A stretch of DNA of 64,000 bases. It comes from Corynebacterium mucifaciens. GTDB lineage: Bacteria; Actinomycetota; Actinomycetes; Mycobacteriales; Mycobacteriaceae. Made by a program: the position numbers and the translations under genes. This document shows, in pieces, positions 42,749 to 50,437 of the stretch; the first letter of the stretch is position 1; each line of letters opens with the position of its first letter. The stretch lies in the NCBI RefSeq assembly GCF_012396315.1, contig NZ_JAAXPF010000001.1:344115-408114 (forward strand). Direction: 5' to 3'. A model generated the notes under the pieces. The model was not told the DNA's origin and made no database searches. It saw only the letters and a list, made by a program, of their open reading frames with translations.

Positions 42749-42777
42749 AACCGGTTGCTTTCGGGTGGCCGGTTTTT
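42749..42777 (+). terminator. Terminator of the esterase gene
   Basis: AACCGG (42749-42754) pairs with CCGGTT (42769-42774), followed by a run of T to 42777. The loop is long (14 bases), so strength is uncertain. Confidence 0.55.
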
Positions 42778-42817
42778 CTGTTTGCGCGAGATGTTCGGTG
42801 TCCCGGGCTGGGGCGCA

Positions 42818-42881
42818 GATGGTGAGATTGGGATGGTGAGAATACGGTGGATCGGGCCGAACTCACCATCGCGAACTCACC
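42818..42881. repeat. Nested inverted repeat with doubled arms
   Basis: GATGGTGAG occurs at 42818-42826 and again at 42832-42840; its complement CTCACCATC is at 42862-42870 and a shorter CTCACC at 42876-42881. The outer and inner arms can each pair. It lies in the 253-base gap between the esterase and gltX, which otherwise shows only the terminator and the gltX promoter. Confidence 0.6.
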
Positions 42882-42972
42882 CTGTGTGAATCGGGGCTCG
42901 GCCTCTCCGGCCTGCTCGGGCGTCGAGTCGGGCGTCGCCGGAGGACGTCGATAGGCAGTGTGCATGGCGCGC

Positions 42973-42978
42973 TACCAT
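42973..42978 (+). promoter_or_regulatory. -10 hexamer of gltX (leaderless type)
   Basis: TACCAT ends 7 bases before the gltX ATG. Confidence 0.5.
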
Positions 42979-42985
42979 TGCGCAC

Positions 42986-44473
42986 ATGACTGACACTTCT
43001 ATGCGCGTACGTTTCTGCCCGTCACCGACCGGAACCCCGCACGTGGGAATGGTGCGCACCGCGCTGTTCAACTGGGCGCAGGCCCGCCACTCCGGTGGCA
43101 CGTTCGTGTTCCGTATCGAGGACACGGACGCGGCGCGTGATTCGGAGGAGAGCTACCAGGCGATCATCGATTCGCTGGAGTGGCTCGGCTTGAACTGGGA
43201 CGAGGGCGTCAACGTCGGCGGACCGCATGAGCCATACCGCCAGTCCCAGCGCTCCGAGATTTACACGGACGTCCTGAACAAGCTCATCGAGGCAGGGGAG
43301 GTCTACCCGGCGTACTCCACCAACGAAGAGGTCCAAGAGCGCCACAAGGCCGCCGGGCGCGACCCGCAGCTGGGCTACGACAACTTCGACCGTGACCTCA
43401 CCCAGGAACAGATCGACGCATTCGAGGCCGAGGGCCGCAAGCCGGTGTGGCGCCTACGCATGCCGGACCAAGAATGGACCTGGAACGATCTTGTGCGCGG
43501 CGAGGTGACGTTTAAGTCTGAGACGCAGCCGGACTTCGTGGTCGCCCGCTCCAACGGCGCCCCGCTGTATACGCTGGTCAACCCGGTGGACGACGCTTTG
43601 ATGGGCATCACGCACGTGCTGCGCGGCGAGGATCTCCTGTCTTCCACCCCACGCCAGATGGCGCTGTATGAGGCGCTCAAGCGCATCGGCGTCGCAGAAT
43701 TCACCCCGGAGTTCGGCCACCTGCCGTTTGTGATGGGGCAGGGCAACAAGAAGCTGTCCAAACGCGATCCGGAATCCAACCTGTTCAACCACCGCGACAA
43801 CGGCATCATCCCCGAGGGCATGATCAACTACCTGGCGCTATTGGGCTGGTCGCTGTCCGCGGACAAGGACATCTTCAGCGCCGATGAGATGGTTAAGGCG
43901 TTCGACGTCTCGGACGTGCTTGGCAACCCGGCCCGCTTCGACCAGAAGAAGCTGGAGGCGATCAACGCCGACCACATCCGCCTGCTCGAGCCGGAGGACT
44001 TCCGCAGCCGGCTACGCGAGTACCTGACCGGGTACACGGACTTCCCGGAAGACTACCCGGCCGACAAGTTCGCCATCGCCGCGGATCTGGTGCAGACGCG
44101 CATCAAGGTGCTCTCGGAAGCCTACGACCTGCTGAAGTTCCTGGTCATCGCTGACGAGGATCTCGAGCTGGACGAGAAGAGCGCTAAGAAGAACCTGAAG
44201 GACACCGCTGTCGAGCCGCTGGATGCCGGCATCGCCGCGCTGGAAGCGGTGGAGGAGTGGACGACACCAGCCATCGAGGCCGCCTTGAACAAGGCGCTTA
44301 TCGACGACCTCGGGCTCAAGCCCCGTGTCGCATTCGGTGCCCTGCGCGTCGGTGCAACCGGCGCTGCGGTGTCGCCGCCGCTGTTCGAATCCATGGAGCT
44401 GCTCGGGCGCGAATCCACCCTGAAGCGCCTGCGCGCAGCCCGTGAGGTCACCCCATACCAGGCAGCGGAGTAG
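42986..44473 (+). CDS. gltX: Glutamyl-tRNA synthetase
   Basis: 495 residues, class I synthetase. The HIGH-type motif is PTGTPHVG (about 13-20) and the KMSKS-type motif is [10 protein letters not shown] (about 255-264). With GatCAB in the same window and no glutaminyl-tRNA synthetase seen, this is expected to be the non-discriminating type that charges both tRNA-Glu and tRNA-Gln with glutamate. Suitable tRNA genes follow directly downstream. Confidence 0.96.
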   Translation: MTDTSMRVRFCPSPTGTPHVGMVRTALFNWAQARHSGGTFVFRIEDTDAARDSEESYQAIIDSLEWLGLNWDEGVNVGGPHEPYRQSQRSEIYTDVLNKLIEAGEVYPAYSTNEEVQERHKAAGRDPQLGYDNFDRDLTQEQIDAFEAEGRKPVWRLRMPDQEWTWNDLVRGEVTFKSETQPDFVVARSNGAPLYTLVNPVDDALMGITHVLRGEDLLSSTPRQMALYEALKRIGVAEFTPEFGHLPFVMGQGNKKLSKRDPESNLFNHRDNGIIPEGMINYLALLGWSLSADKDIFSADEMVKAFDVSDVLGNPARFDQKKLEAINADHIRLLEPEDFRSRLREYLTGYTDFPEDYPADKFAIAADLVQTRIKVLSEAYDLLKFLVIADEDLELDEKSAKKNLKDTAVEPLDAGIAALEAVEEWTTPAIEAALNKALIDDLGLKPRVAFGALRVGATGAAVSPPLFESMELLGRESTLKRLRAAREVTPYQAAE

Positions 44474-44533
44474 TTACAGCGCTGTTGTTTTGTGCGCTTT
44501 GGTCACCGCGTTTTTACGCGGTGGCCTGCGGAT

Positions 44534-44563
44534 TTGGTTCCTTCCGCGCTTCATGGTTATAGT
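44534..44563 (+). promoter_or_regulatory. Promoter of the tRNA cluster
   Basis: TTGGTT at 44534-44539 and TATAGT at 44558-44563, 18 bases apart, about 65 bases before tRNA-Gln. It is the best -35/-10 pair seen by eye in this gap. Confidence 0.5.
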
Positions 44564-44628
44564 ACTCCATGTTGTTCAGCAAGACAGCGCAGACCGAAAG
44601 GAAAGCGCAGGTCAAAGCGGGAAAACGA

Positions 44629-44700
44629 TGGCCTATGGTGTAATTGGCAACACTACGGTTTCTGGTACCGTCATTCTAGGTTCGAGTCCTGGTAGGCCAG
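44629..44700 (+). tRNA. tRNA-Gln (anticodon CTG)
   Basis: 72 bases with a full cloverleaf: acceptor TGGCCTA / TAGGCCA, D stem GTGT / ACAC, anticodon stem ACGGT / ACCGT around loop TTCTGGT, T arm CTAGG / CCTGG with TTCGAGT. CCA is not encoded. The first pair is U1-A72, the feature by which GatCAB recognises tRNA-Gln in bacteria. Confidence 0.95.
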
Positions 44701-44730
44701 CTGCAGAGCTTTTACGTTCTGTGTCCTAAT

Positions 44731-44803
44731 GCCCCGTTCGTCTAGCGGCCTAGGACGTCGCCCTCTCACGGCGGTAACACGGGTTCAAATCCCGTACGGG
44801 GTA
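44731..44803 (+). tRNA. tRNA-Glu (anticodon CTC), copy 1
   Basis: 73 bases. Acceptor GCCCCGT / ACGGGGT with the G-U first pair usual in actinobacteria, anticodon loop CTCTCAC, T loop TTCAAAT. CCA is not encoded. Followed by its own terminator. Confidence 0.95.
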
Positions 44804-44811
44804 CAAAGCAA

Positions 44812-44845
44812 AACCTCCGATCCAGTCTCTGGGTCGGAGGTTTTT
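44812..44845 (+). terminator. Terminator after tRNA-Glu copy 1
   Basis: 12-bp stem (AACCTCCGATCC with GGGTCGGAGGTT, one wobble), 7-base loop, followed by T. Confidence 0.85.
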
Positions 44846-44977
44846 GTATACCGCTTGTACTCCCAGGTGCAGCTGTTCCGCAGGGCGGGACGGCGACCGT
44901 TTTCCGCCTGTAACCTGCTGATTTGTAGGTTGGCAGGTGCGTCCTTTATCTTTAACAAGTCGCAAGCAAGCGAGCGC

Positions 44978-45050
44978 GCCCCGTTCGTCTAGCGGCCTAG
45001 GACGTCGCCCTCTCACGGCGGTAACACGGGTTCAAATCCCGTACGGGGTA
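44978..45050 (+). tRNA. tRNA-Glu (anticodon CTC), copy 2
   Basis: Identical base for base to the copy at 44731-44803, including the two bases after the discriminator. The 174 bases between the copies hold the first terminator and no visible gene; some A/T-rich sequence at 44942-44955 may be a promoter. Confidence 0.95.
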
Positions 45051-45057
45051 CACATAT

Positions 45058-45092
45058 AAACTCCCGATCCGGTCTTCCGGGTCGGGAGTTTT
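45058..45092 (+). terminator. Terminator after tRNA-Glu copy 2
   Basis: 15-bp stem AAACTCCCGATCCGG / CCGGGTCGGGAGTTT (one wobble), 4-base loop, T-run. Confidence 0.9.
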
Positions 45093-45113
45093 CGCGTTGG
45101 TACGCTCGGCGCG

Positions 45114-45935
45114 GTGACCTCCCTAGACTTCTTTGAAATCGACGTCTTCGCCACCGGCGCGTTCACGGGCAACCCGCTCGCGGTAATCTGCGGCGCGGAC
45201 AGCCTCACCGGTGAGCAGATGCAGCAGATTGCGTCGTGGACCAATTTCTCGGAGACGGCGTTCCTGCTTCAGCCCACAAGCCAGGAGGCGGACTACCGCG
45301 TGCGCATCTTCACGCCCGTTGAGGAGTTCGATTTCGCCGGCCACCCCACCCTCGGCACCGCTCGCGCGTGGCTCGAGCTCGGCAACACGCCCCGCCAACC
45401 TGGCCGCGTGGTGCAGGAATGCGGCGTGGGCAACGTCGAAGTACGCATCCAGGGCGACATGCTCGCGTTCGCCACGCCGCCTCTCAAACGCAGCGGCGAA
45501 CTCACCGCGGAGGACAGGGACGCGGTGTGCGAGACCTTTGGCGTGGAGAAGCAGGTGCTTATCGACGCAGCCTACGGCGACAACGGACCCGGCTGGAAGC
45601 TTGCACTCTTGGATGGCCTAGACGCGCTGAGGTCCTTAGAGCAGCCGACGGACACTGATCTGAAAGTGGCGTTTGCGGCGCTGACCGGAGGTACGGATCC
45701 CGCGTACGAGCTGCGGGCGTTCACCCCGACCTTTGAGGATCCTGTGACGGGAAGCGCAAACGGGGCGATGGCGCAATGGCTGCGCGGGCGGGGAGACGTC
45801 CCTGCCCGATACTCGGTGTCGCAGGGCGCGTCGCTCGGCCGCGACGGCCGCGTGGAGATCCATGACGATGGCAAAGATATCTGGGTTGGTGGGCGGGCAC
45901 AGGTGCGGGTACGGGGAACGATAACCGTCGGATAG
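45114..45935 (+). CDS. PhzF-family isomerase/epimerase-like protein
   Basis: 273 residues. PhzF signatures: FATGAFTGNPLAVI, the catalytic Glu in NFSETAF, RIFTPVEEFDFAGHPTLGTA and EDPVTGSANGAM. PhzF enzymes move a double bond in small acids (dihydroxyanthranilate in phenazine makers); most relatives have no known substrate. No other phenazine gene is near. GTG start with TACGCT ending 7 bases upstream. A C-terminal fragment of a second, diverged PhzF lies at 48116-48238. Confidence 0.87.
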   Translation: MTSLDFFEIDVFATGAFTGNPLAVICGADSLTGEQMQQIASWTNFSETAFLLQPTSQEADYRVRIFTPVEEFDFAGHPTLGTARAWLELGNTPRQPGRVVQECGVGNVEVRIQGDMLAFATPPLKRSGELTAEDRDAVCETFGVEKQVLIDAAYGDNGPGWKLALLDGLDALRSLEQPTDTDLKVAFAALTGGTDPAYELRAFTPTFEDPVTGSANGAMAQWLRGRGDVPARYSVSQGASLGRDGRVEIHDDGKDIWVGGRAQVRVRGTITVG

Positions 45936-46015
45936 ATCATGCGTTTGAACGCCTGGCGGGCGGTGTCGACGGCGTTCGTAGAGTGAAAGCTGTTCCCGGC
46001 AGAAAGGGGCCCATA

Positions 46016-46591
46016 ATGGCCGAGTCTCTCGTCGCATCCCCGCGACTCATCCAAGCAATCAACACCGCCGCGTGGGCGCACCGCGACCATGTGCGCAAAG
46101 GCACGGACATTCCGTACGCCTCCCACGTCTTCGGCGTGATGCACCTCGTCTCCCAGGTCACTGACGACGAGGACGTACTCATCGCGGCGCTCTTCCACGA
46201 CATCCTGGAGGATGTCCCGGAGGAGTACAGCCCCGAGCGCATGGCCGAGGAGTTCGGCGACCGGGTCGTGGAGCTTGTTCACGGCGTGACAAAAGACAGC
46301 ACACTAACCAGCTGGCAGGACCGTTCGGACGCGTACCTTGCGCACCTGCGCCAGGCGGAAGACGGCAGCGTGCTCATCTCTGCGGCTGACAAGTTGCACA
46401 ACCTGTTGTCCATCCACGCGGACTTGGACGCCATCGGCGATGCGTTGTGGTCCCGGTTCAACTCGGGCAAAGAGAGCCAACTTTGGTGGTACCGCTCCGT
46501 GGCGGATCTGGTGCAGGAACGCCTGCCGGGAAACGCGCTCGGTGAGGAGTTGGAGCGCCAAGTCGCCCGCCTGGAGGCGCGTGGCGCATAA
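46016..46591 (+). CDS. HD-domain phosphohydrolase (RelA/SpoT hydrolase-like)
   Basis: 191 residues. The metal-binding HD set is visible: AAWAHRDHVRKG, PYASHVFGV, LFHDILEDV and the late LISAADKLHNLLSI. This is the order in SpoT/Mesh1 hydrolases, which remove pyrophosphate from (p)ppGpp; no synthetase domain is attached. ATG at 46016 behind GAAAGGGG. The TAA stop forms the start of the -10 of the next gene. A small alarmone or nucleotide hydrolase is likely, but unproven. Confidence 0.83.
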   Translation: MAESLVASPRLIQAINTAAWAHRDHVRKGTDIPYASHVFGVMHLVSQVTDDEDVLIAALFHDILEDVPEEYSPERMAEEFGDRVVELVHGVTKDSTLTSWQDRSDAYLAHLRQAEDGSVLISAADKLHNLLSIHADLDAIGDALWSRFNSGKESQLWWYRSVADLVQERLPGNALGEELERQVARLEARGA

Positions 46592-46594
46592 GGT
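46589..46594 (+). promoter_or_regulatory. -10 hexamer of the broken SbnA-like gene, overlapping the HD gene stop
   Basis: TAAGGT ends 7 bases before ATG 46602; its TAA is the upstream stop codon. Confidence 0.4.
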
Positions 46595-46601
46595 GGTGCG
46601 C

Positions 46602-47532
46602 ATGGATGTTTCCGTACAGACAGGCCTTCTAAGCGCCATCGGCGACACGCCGCTTGTGGACCTCTCCGCTGGGTTCCGCGGGCGCGTGTGGGGGCAAGCT
46701 TGAATCCTTCAACCCGGGAGGCAGCGCGAAGGATCGCACGGCGCGTGCGATGGTCGCTGCCGCGACGGCTCGCGGCCTGTTGCACCCCGGCGCGGCGGCG
46801 GTGGAATCTTCCAGCGGCAACCTCGGCATCGCACTGGCACGCGAGGCCATCGCGGGCGGCTGGGAGTTCCACTGCGTCGTCGACCCGCGTACCAACCAAG
46901 CAACGCTGGCGATGATCGCCGCCCTCGGGGCGGTGCTGCACCCGGTGGAGGAACCGAACCCGGAAACGGGCGATTGGCTCACCGCGCGGCGCAACCTAGT
47001 GGCCGAGCTGAAGCGAGAACTCGGGGCGGTGAACTTAGACCAGTACTCCAACCGTGCGGCGTTCGACGCGCATGACCAGGGCACGATGCGCGAGATTGTG
47101 CAGCAGCTCGGGCACGCGCCCGAATTGCTCGCGGTGGCGGTGAGCACCACCGGCACAGTGGGCGGCTGCCTGAAGCACATCCGCGAGCACGGCTACGGCA
47201 CGAAGGTCGTCGCGGTGGACGCAGAGGGCTCGGTGCTATTCGGGGGCGACCGCGGTGAGCGCATCCTCCCCGGCTACGGCGCCGGCGTGGTCACTGAGCT
47301 TTCCAAGGAGGTGGCACCCGACCGGGTGGTGCGGGTGTCTGCGGCGGATGCTGTGCGCTCGGCGCGGGGATTAGCACGGTCCACCGGGTTCGTGCCTGGG
47401 GCATCCGGAGGCGCAGTCGCCGCGGCTGTCGCCCGCCTGATCGACGAAGGCGCTGCCGACGAGATCGTGGGCGTCTTCCACGACGACGGCAGGGCGTACC
47501 TGGACAAGGAGTTCGCCACGATGATGAAGTAG
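46602..47532 (+). pseudogene. SbnA-like PLP-dependent synthase, frameshifted and 3' truncated
   Basis: Starts at ATG 46602 (MDVSVQTGLLSAIGDTPLV) and loses frame in a run of five G at 46690-46694; removing one G restores RVWGKLESFNPGGSAKDRT, which matches the intact relative at 53109-54059. From there the frame is good to GRAYL at about 47502: SSGNLG, the PLP lysine in GGSAKDR, TTGTVGG and GASGGAV are all present. The last eight codons (to TAG at 47532) are antisense to a cydA fragment, so the true end of the gene has been replaced. A sequencing error could explain the frameshift but not the replaced end. Confidence 0.85.
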
Positions 47533-47962
47533 GCGGAGAGATTGACCGCCACCGCGACGGTCCAGATGGAGGTGAGGTGGGCCAGGCGGGCACGCGGCCC
47601 CAGCCGAAGATCCACACCCCGAGGAAGATGGATTCTAATAAAAAGGCCGCCAGCCCCTCGAACGCCAGGGGAGCGCCGAAGACGTCGCCGACGAAGCTAG
47701 CGTACTCGGGCCAGTTCATGCCGAACTGGAACTCTTGCATGGTGCCGGTGACCACCCCCATCGCGAAGTTGACCAGGAAGAGGTTTCCGAAGAACCGGGT
47801 GGCCCGGTACCAGCGCTCGTGGCCGGTGCGCTCCCAGATTGTCTGCATGATGGCCACCATTGGGGCGAGGCCTATGGTTAGCGGGGCGAAAATGTAGTGA
47901 AAGACGGTGGTGATGCCGAACTGCCACCGCGAAAGGTCGACCACATCGAGATCCGTGGTCAC
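47508..47962 (-). pseudogene. cydA: 5' fragment of cydA (cytochrome bd oxidase subunit I)
   Basis: From the GTG at 47962 the frame reads [17 protein letters not shown], then [25 protein letters not shown] and IFGWGR, which is unmistakable CydA. The quinol/heme residues of the first helices are included. Frame is lost near 47592-47594, consistent with one deleted base; the next frame continues [10 protein letters not shown] to IIVANS. The similarity stops at about 47508, where the SbnA-like pseudogene begins, so roughly two thirds of cydA and all of cydB are absent. GAGGAG lies just before the start. Confidence 0.88.
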
Positions 47963-48071
47963 GCCTCCTCGTGCACCCCGGCGGGGGCGCGGTTGCGTGG
48001 TCCGTGGCCGTTGCCGCGGATGGAGAAGCCACGAGGGGAAGGACCGCCCGTATCTAACAGGACGGAGGAAC

Positions 48072-48101
48072 CTAATAGAGAGTTTCCATTCAAAAGTGCA
48101 A
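48072..48101 (-). promoter_or_regulatory. Remnant promoter of the cydA fragment
   Basis: On the minus strand TTGCAC (48101-48096) and TATTAG (48077-48072) are 18 bases apart in an A/T-rich stretch, 110 bases before the cydA start. It may still be active. Confidence 0.5.
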
Positions 48102-48115
48102 AAGGAGGTAGATGC

Positions 48116-48238
48116 TACGTGGCGGAGCAGGGGCGGCACGTCGGGCGCGCGGGGCGCGTCGAGATCACCGACGACGGCCGCGACATCTGGGTGGGCGGTA
48201 AGGTCACCGCCCGCGTGCGCGGCACCATTGACCTGTAG
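48116..48238 (+). pseudogene. C-terminal fragment of a second PhzF-family gene
   Basis: 40 codons ending in TAG at 48238. The translation ([19 protein letters not shown], then ARVRGTIDL) aligns with the last 40 residues of the PhzF protein at 45114-45935 (GRDGRVEIHDDGKDIWVGG, VRVRGTITVG). The DNA is clearly diverged and more GC-rich than that copy, so it is not a recent duplicate. It lies directly beside the cydA promoter remnant and 9 bases from the end of the YhgE gene. Confidence 0.85.
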
Positions 48239-48247
48239 GGGGGCGGC

Positions 48248-50437
48248 CTACGTCATCATCACCTTGGTCTGAGCAACCGCCTCGTCCATGCGGCTGATCG
48301 CGTGGTGCAGCCGGTGGCGCAGCCAGAGGCCGAGGAAGAGGAAGGGCAGCGCGAAGAGGACGAGGATGCCGAGGGCTCGCCAGAAGTCCCAGCCGTAGGT
48401 GCCGAAGACCGCGGCGCGCATAGCGCGGATCGAGTAGGTCGCGGGCAGCCAGGGGCTGATTGCCTGCGTCCAGCCCGGCAGCAGCTGCAGCGGGTAGGCT
48501 CCGTCCGCCGCCGAGACCTGGAGCACCAGGATGAGCACGCCCAAGGCCTTGCCGGCGTTGCTCAGGGAGAGCACCAGCGTGTAGCAGATCAGGTGGAAGA
48601 CCAGGCTCGAGACCCACCCCGCCATGAAGAGGAGGAAGGGGTGCGCGGGCTCGATGCCCACGTAGACGATGAGCCCCGCCATGAGGAGCGTGGATTGGGC
48701 CAGGCCGGTGGTCACGAACGTCAGGTAGCGGCCAAAGTACTTCTGGCCCGCGGTGAGGCGGTCGGGATCGACCACGTTCTGCTCGATGGAGCGGTCGTCC
48801 GTGCGCACGGCCACCGACGTCAACAGGGCGCCCACCCACAGGGCGAGCACCGTGTAGAGCGGGGCCATGCCAGCGCCGAAGCTGACGCGGGGGAAGACCT
48901 CCTTGCGCTCCACCTTGACTGGGTCGACGAGGGCGCCGGCGAGCTCCTCCGGGTGGCTGGAGACGAGGTCGGCCAGCTTCGTCAGGTCCCCGCTCGAGCG
49001 CGCTTGCGCGATCGACTGCTGCGCCTCCTGCATCCTCGCCGCGTTGGCGCGCAGAGATTCCGCCGTGTCGCGCAGGTCTGCACCGGAGGCTGCGAGGGTG
49101 TCGCGCAGCGAGCCGGGCCGGTTGGCCAGGGCAGAAGAGACGCCGTCCATGTCCGAGCGGGCCTTGTCGACGTTCGCGCGGACGTTGTCCAGCGAGCCCG
49201 ACAGCGCCTCGAGGCGCGGGCGGATCCCGGTGTCGTAGGAATTCTTGGCCGAGTCCATCGCCTCGCGGGCCCGGGCGATCGAGTCCTTGATCTCCTGTCG
49301 GTCCGCGTTCTTCCCGTCCCGGCCGCCCTGCCCGGCGGTGAGGCGCGCGGCGGCGTCGTTGAGTCGGTCGCGCACGGCCGTCTGGCGGGCGATGGCGTCG
49401 TCGAGGTGGCCGACCACCGCGCGCACCCCCGGCTGGGCGTCGGGGGGAAGCGCCGGGGCGACCTGGCCGTTGATGGTGTCGCGCAGGGCCGTGTACTGCT
49501 TCACCTGGACATCGATGCGCGCGGCGATGTCCGTCAGGCTCGCGGCGGTGGCCTGGGAGGTGGCGGAAGAATCCGCCAGCAGCTGGTCGACGCGTTCGCT
49601 TACGGCGGCAAAGCCTTCCGATGTTGCCCCCAGCGCCGCCGCAAGCGCCGCGCCGTCTCCGCCGAGGCCCGCCCCGGTGGCCCCGAGGTCGACGGGGCGG
49701 ACTTGCCCCAGGGAGTCGCCCAGCGCCCCGGAGATCCGCTCGGCGCTGTCGACGAGCGGCACGCTCGACTCGGTGAGCGAGGCGAGCGCGTCGACGGTGC
49801 TGGCGCTGGAGAGCAGCTGGTCGCGGGCGCTGGCGGTGCGCGTCTCGATGGAGTCGAGCGCCTGCTTGGTCTTCGCCTCGTTGAAGAAGTCCGAGGCCGT
49901 CTCGATCAGCCCGAATGACACCTCGGAGAGGGCCCTGGTGAACGACGCGCTGATTTGGGCGCTGACGCCCTGCGTGCCGTTGGAGATGAGCAGCGGGGAG
50001 ATGGGGTTCTTCTTCTCGTTGACGTAGAGGTCGATCCGGCTGGGTTCGGCGTTTCCGGCGTAGAAGGTGAACATGTCGTCGCTCAGCGTGGGCGGCAAGA
50101 CGATGGCGGCGTAGTACTCACCGGACTTCGCGCCCTCGATGGCGTCGTCGGCGTCGGTGATGACCCAGTCCATAGAGTCGTCGCGGTAGAGCTGGGAGAG
50201 GACCATGTCGCCGACGTTGACGGCCAGCGGGGTGAGATCGCTCGTGTGGCCGCGGTCGGTGTTGGCCACCGCCACCTCGAGGCGCTCGGTGTTGCCGAAT
50301 GGGTCCCACGTGGCCAGCACGTTGAACCAGGCGAAGAGGCAGGGGATGGCGATCAGGCCGGCCATGACGATGCCCGCCATGACGTTGGTGTAGAGCCGGC
50401 GCAGGTCGTTGTAGGCGATGGAGAAGACGGTTCTCAC
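48248..50437 (-). CDS. YhgE/Pip-family membrane protein, 729 residues
   Basis: Layout of the YhgE/Pip family: one N-terminal helix with the motif CLFAWFNVLATWDPFGNT (about 33-50), a large outside region (to about 520) rich in Ala/Ser with long coiled-coil-like helices, then five or six C-terminal helices of the ABC-2 type. Relatives include phage-infection protein Pip of lactococci and EsaA of type VII secretion loci. The ATG overlaps the stop of the upstream paralogue (ATGA). Strongly GC-biased codons. Function in corynebacteria unknown. Confidence 0.85.
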   Translation of the reverse strand: MRTVFSIAYNDLRRLYTNVMAGIVMAGLIAIPCLFAWFNVLATWDPFGNTERLEVAVANTDRGHTSDLTPLAVNVGDMVLSQLYRDDSMDWVITDADDAIEGAKSGEYYAAIVLPPTLSDDMFTFYAGNAEPSRIDLYVNEKKNPISPLLISNGTQGVSAQISASFTRALSEVSFGLIETASDFFNEAKTKQALDSIETRTASARDQLLSSASTVDALASLTESSVPLVDSAERISGALGDSLGQVRPVDLGATGAGLGGDGAALAAALGATSEGFAAVSERVDQLLADSSATSQATAASLTDIAARIDVQVKQYTALRDTINGQVAPALPPDAQPGVRAVVGHLDDAIARQTAVRDRLNDAAARLTAGQGGRDGKNADRQEIKDSIARAREAMDSAKNSYDTGIRPRLEALSGSLDNVRANVDKARSDMDGVSSALANRPGSLRDTLAASGADLRDTAESLRANAARMQEAQQSIAQARSSGDLTKLADLVSSHPEELAGALVDPVKVERKEVFPRVSFGAGMAPLYTVLALWVGALLTSVAVRTDDRSIEQNVVDPDRLTAGQKYFGRYLTFVTTGLAQSTLLMAGLIVYVGIEPAHPFLLFMAGWVSSLVFHLICYTLVLSLSNAGKALGVLILVLQVSAADGAYPLQLLPGWTQAISPWLPATYSIRAMRAAVFGTYGWDFWRALGILVLFALPFLFLGLWLRHRLHHAISRMDEAVAQTKVMMT

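Noticed and set aside
44629..45092. tRNA cluster as an integration site of a genomic island
   Set aside because: No integrase gene and no partial tRNA repeat were seen near the GC-rich block; the doubled tRNA-Glu is a complete gene with a terminator.
48061..48115. A/T-rich patch as the end of an insertion sequence
   Set aside because: No inverted terminal repeats or target duplication are visible; it is explained better as the cydA promoter.
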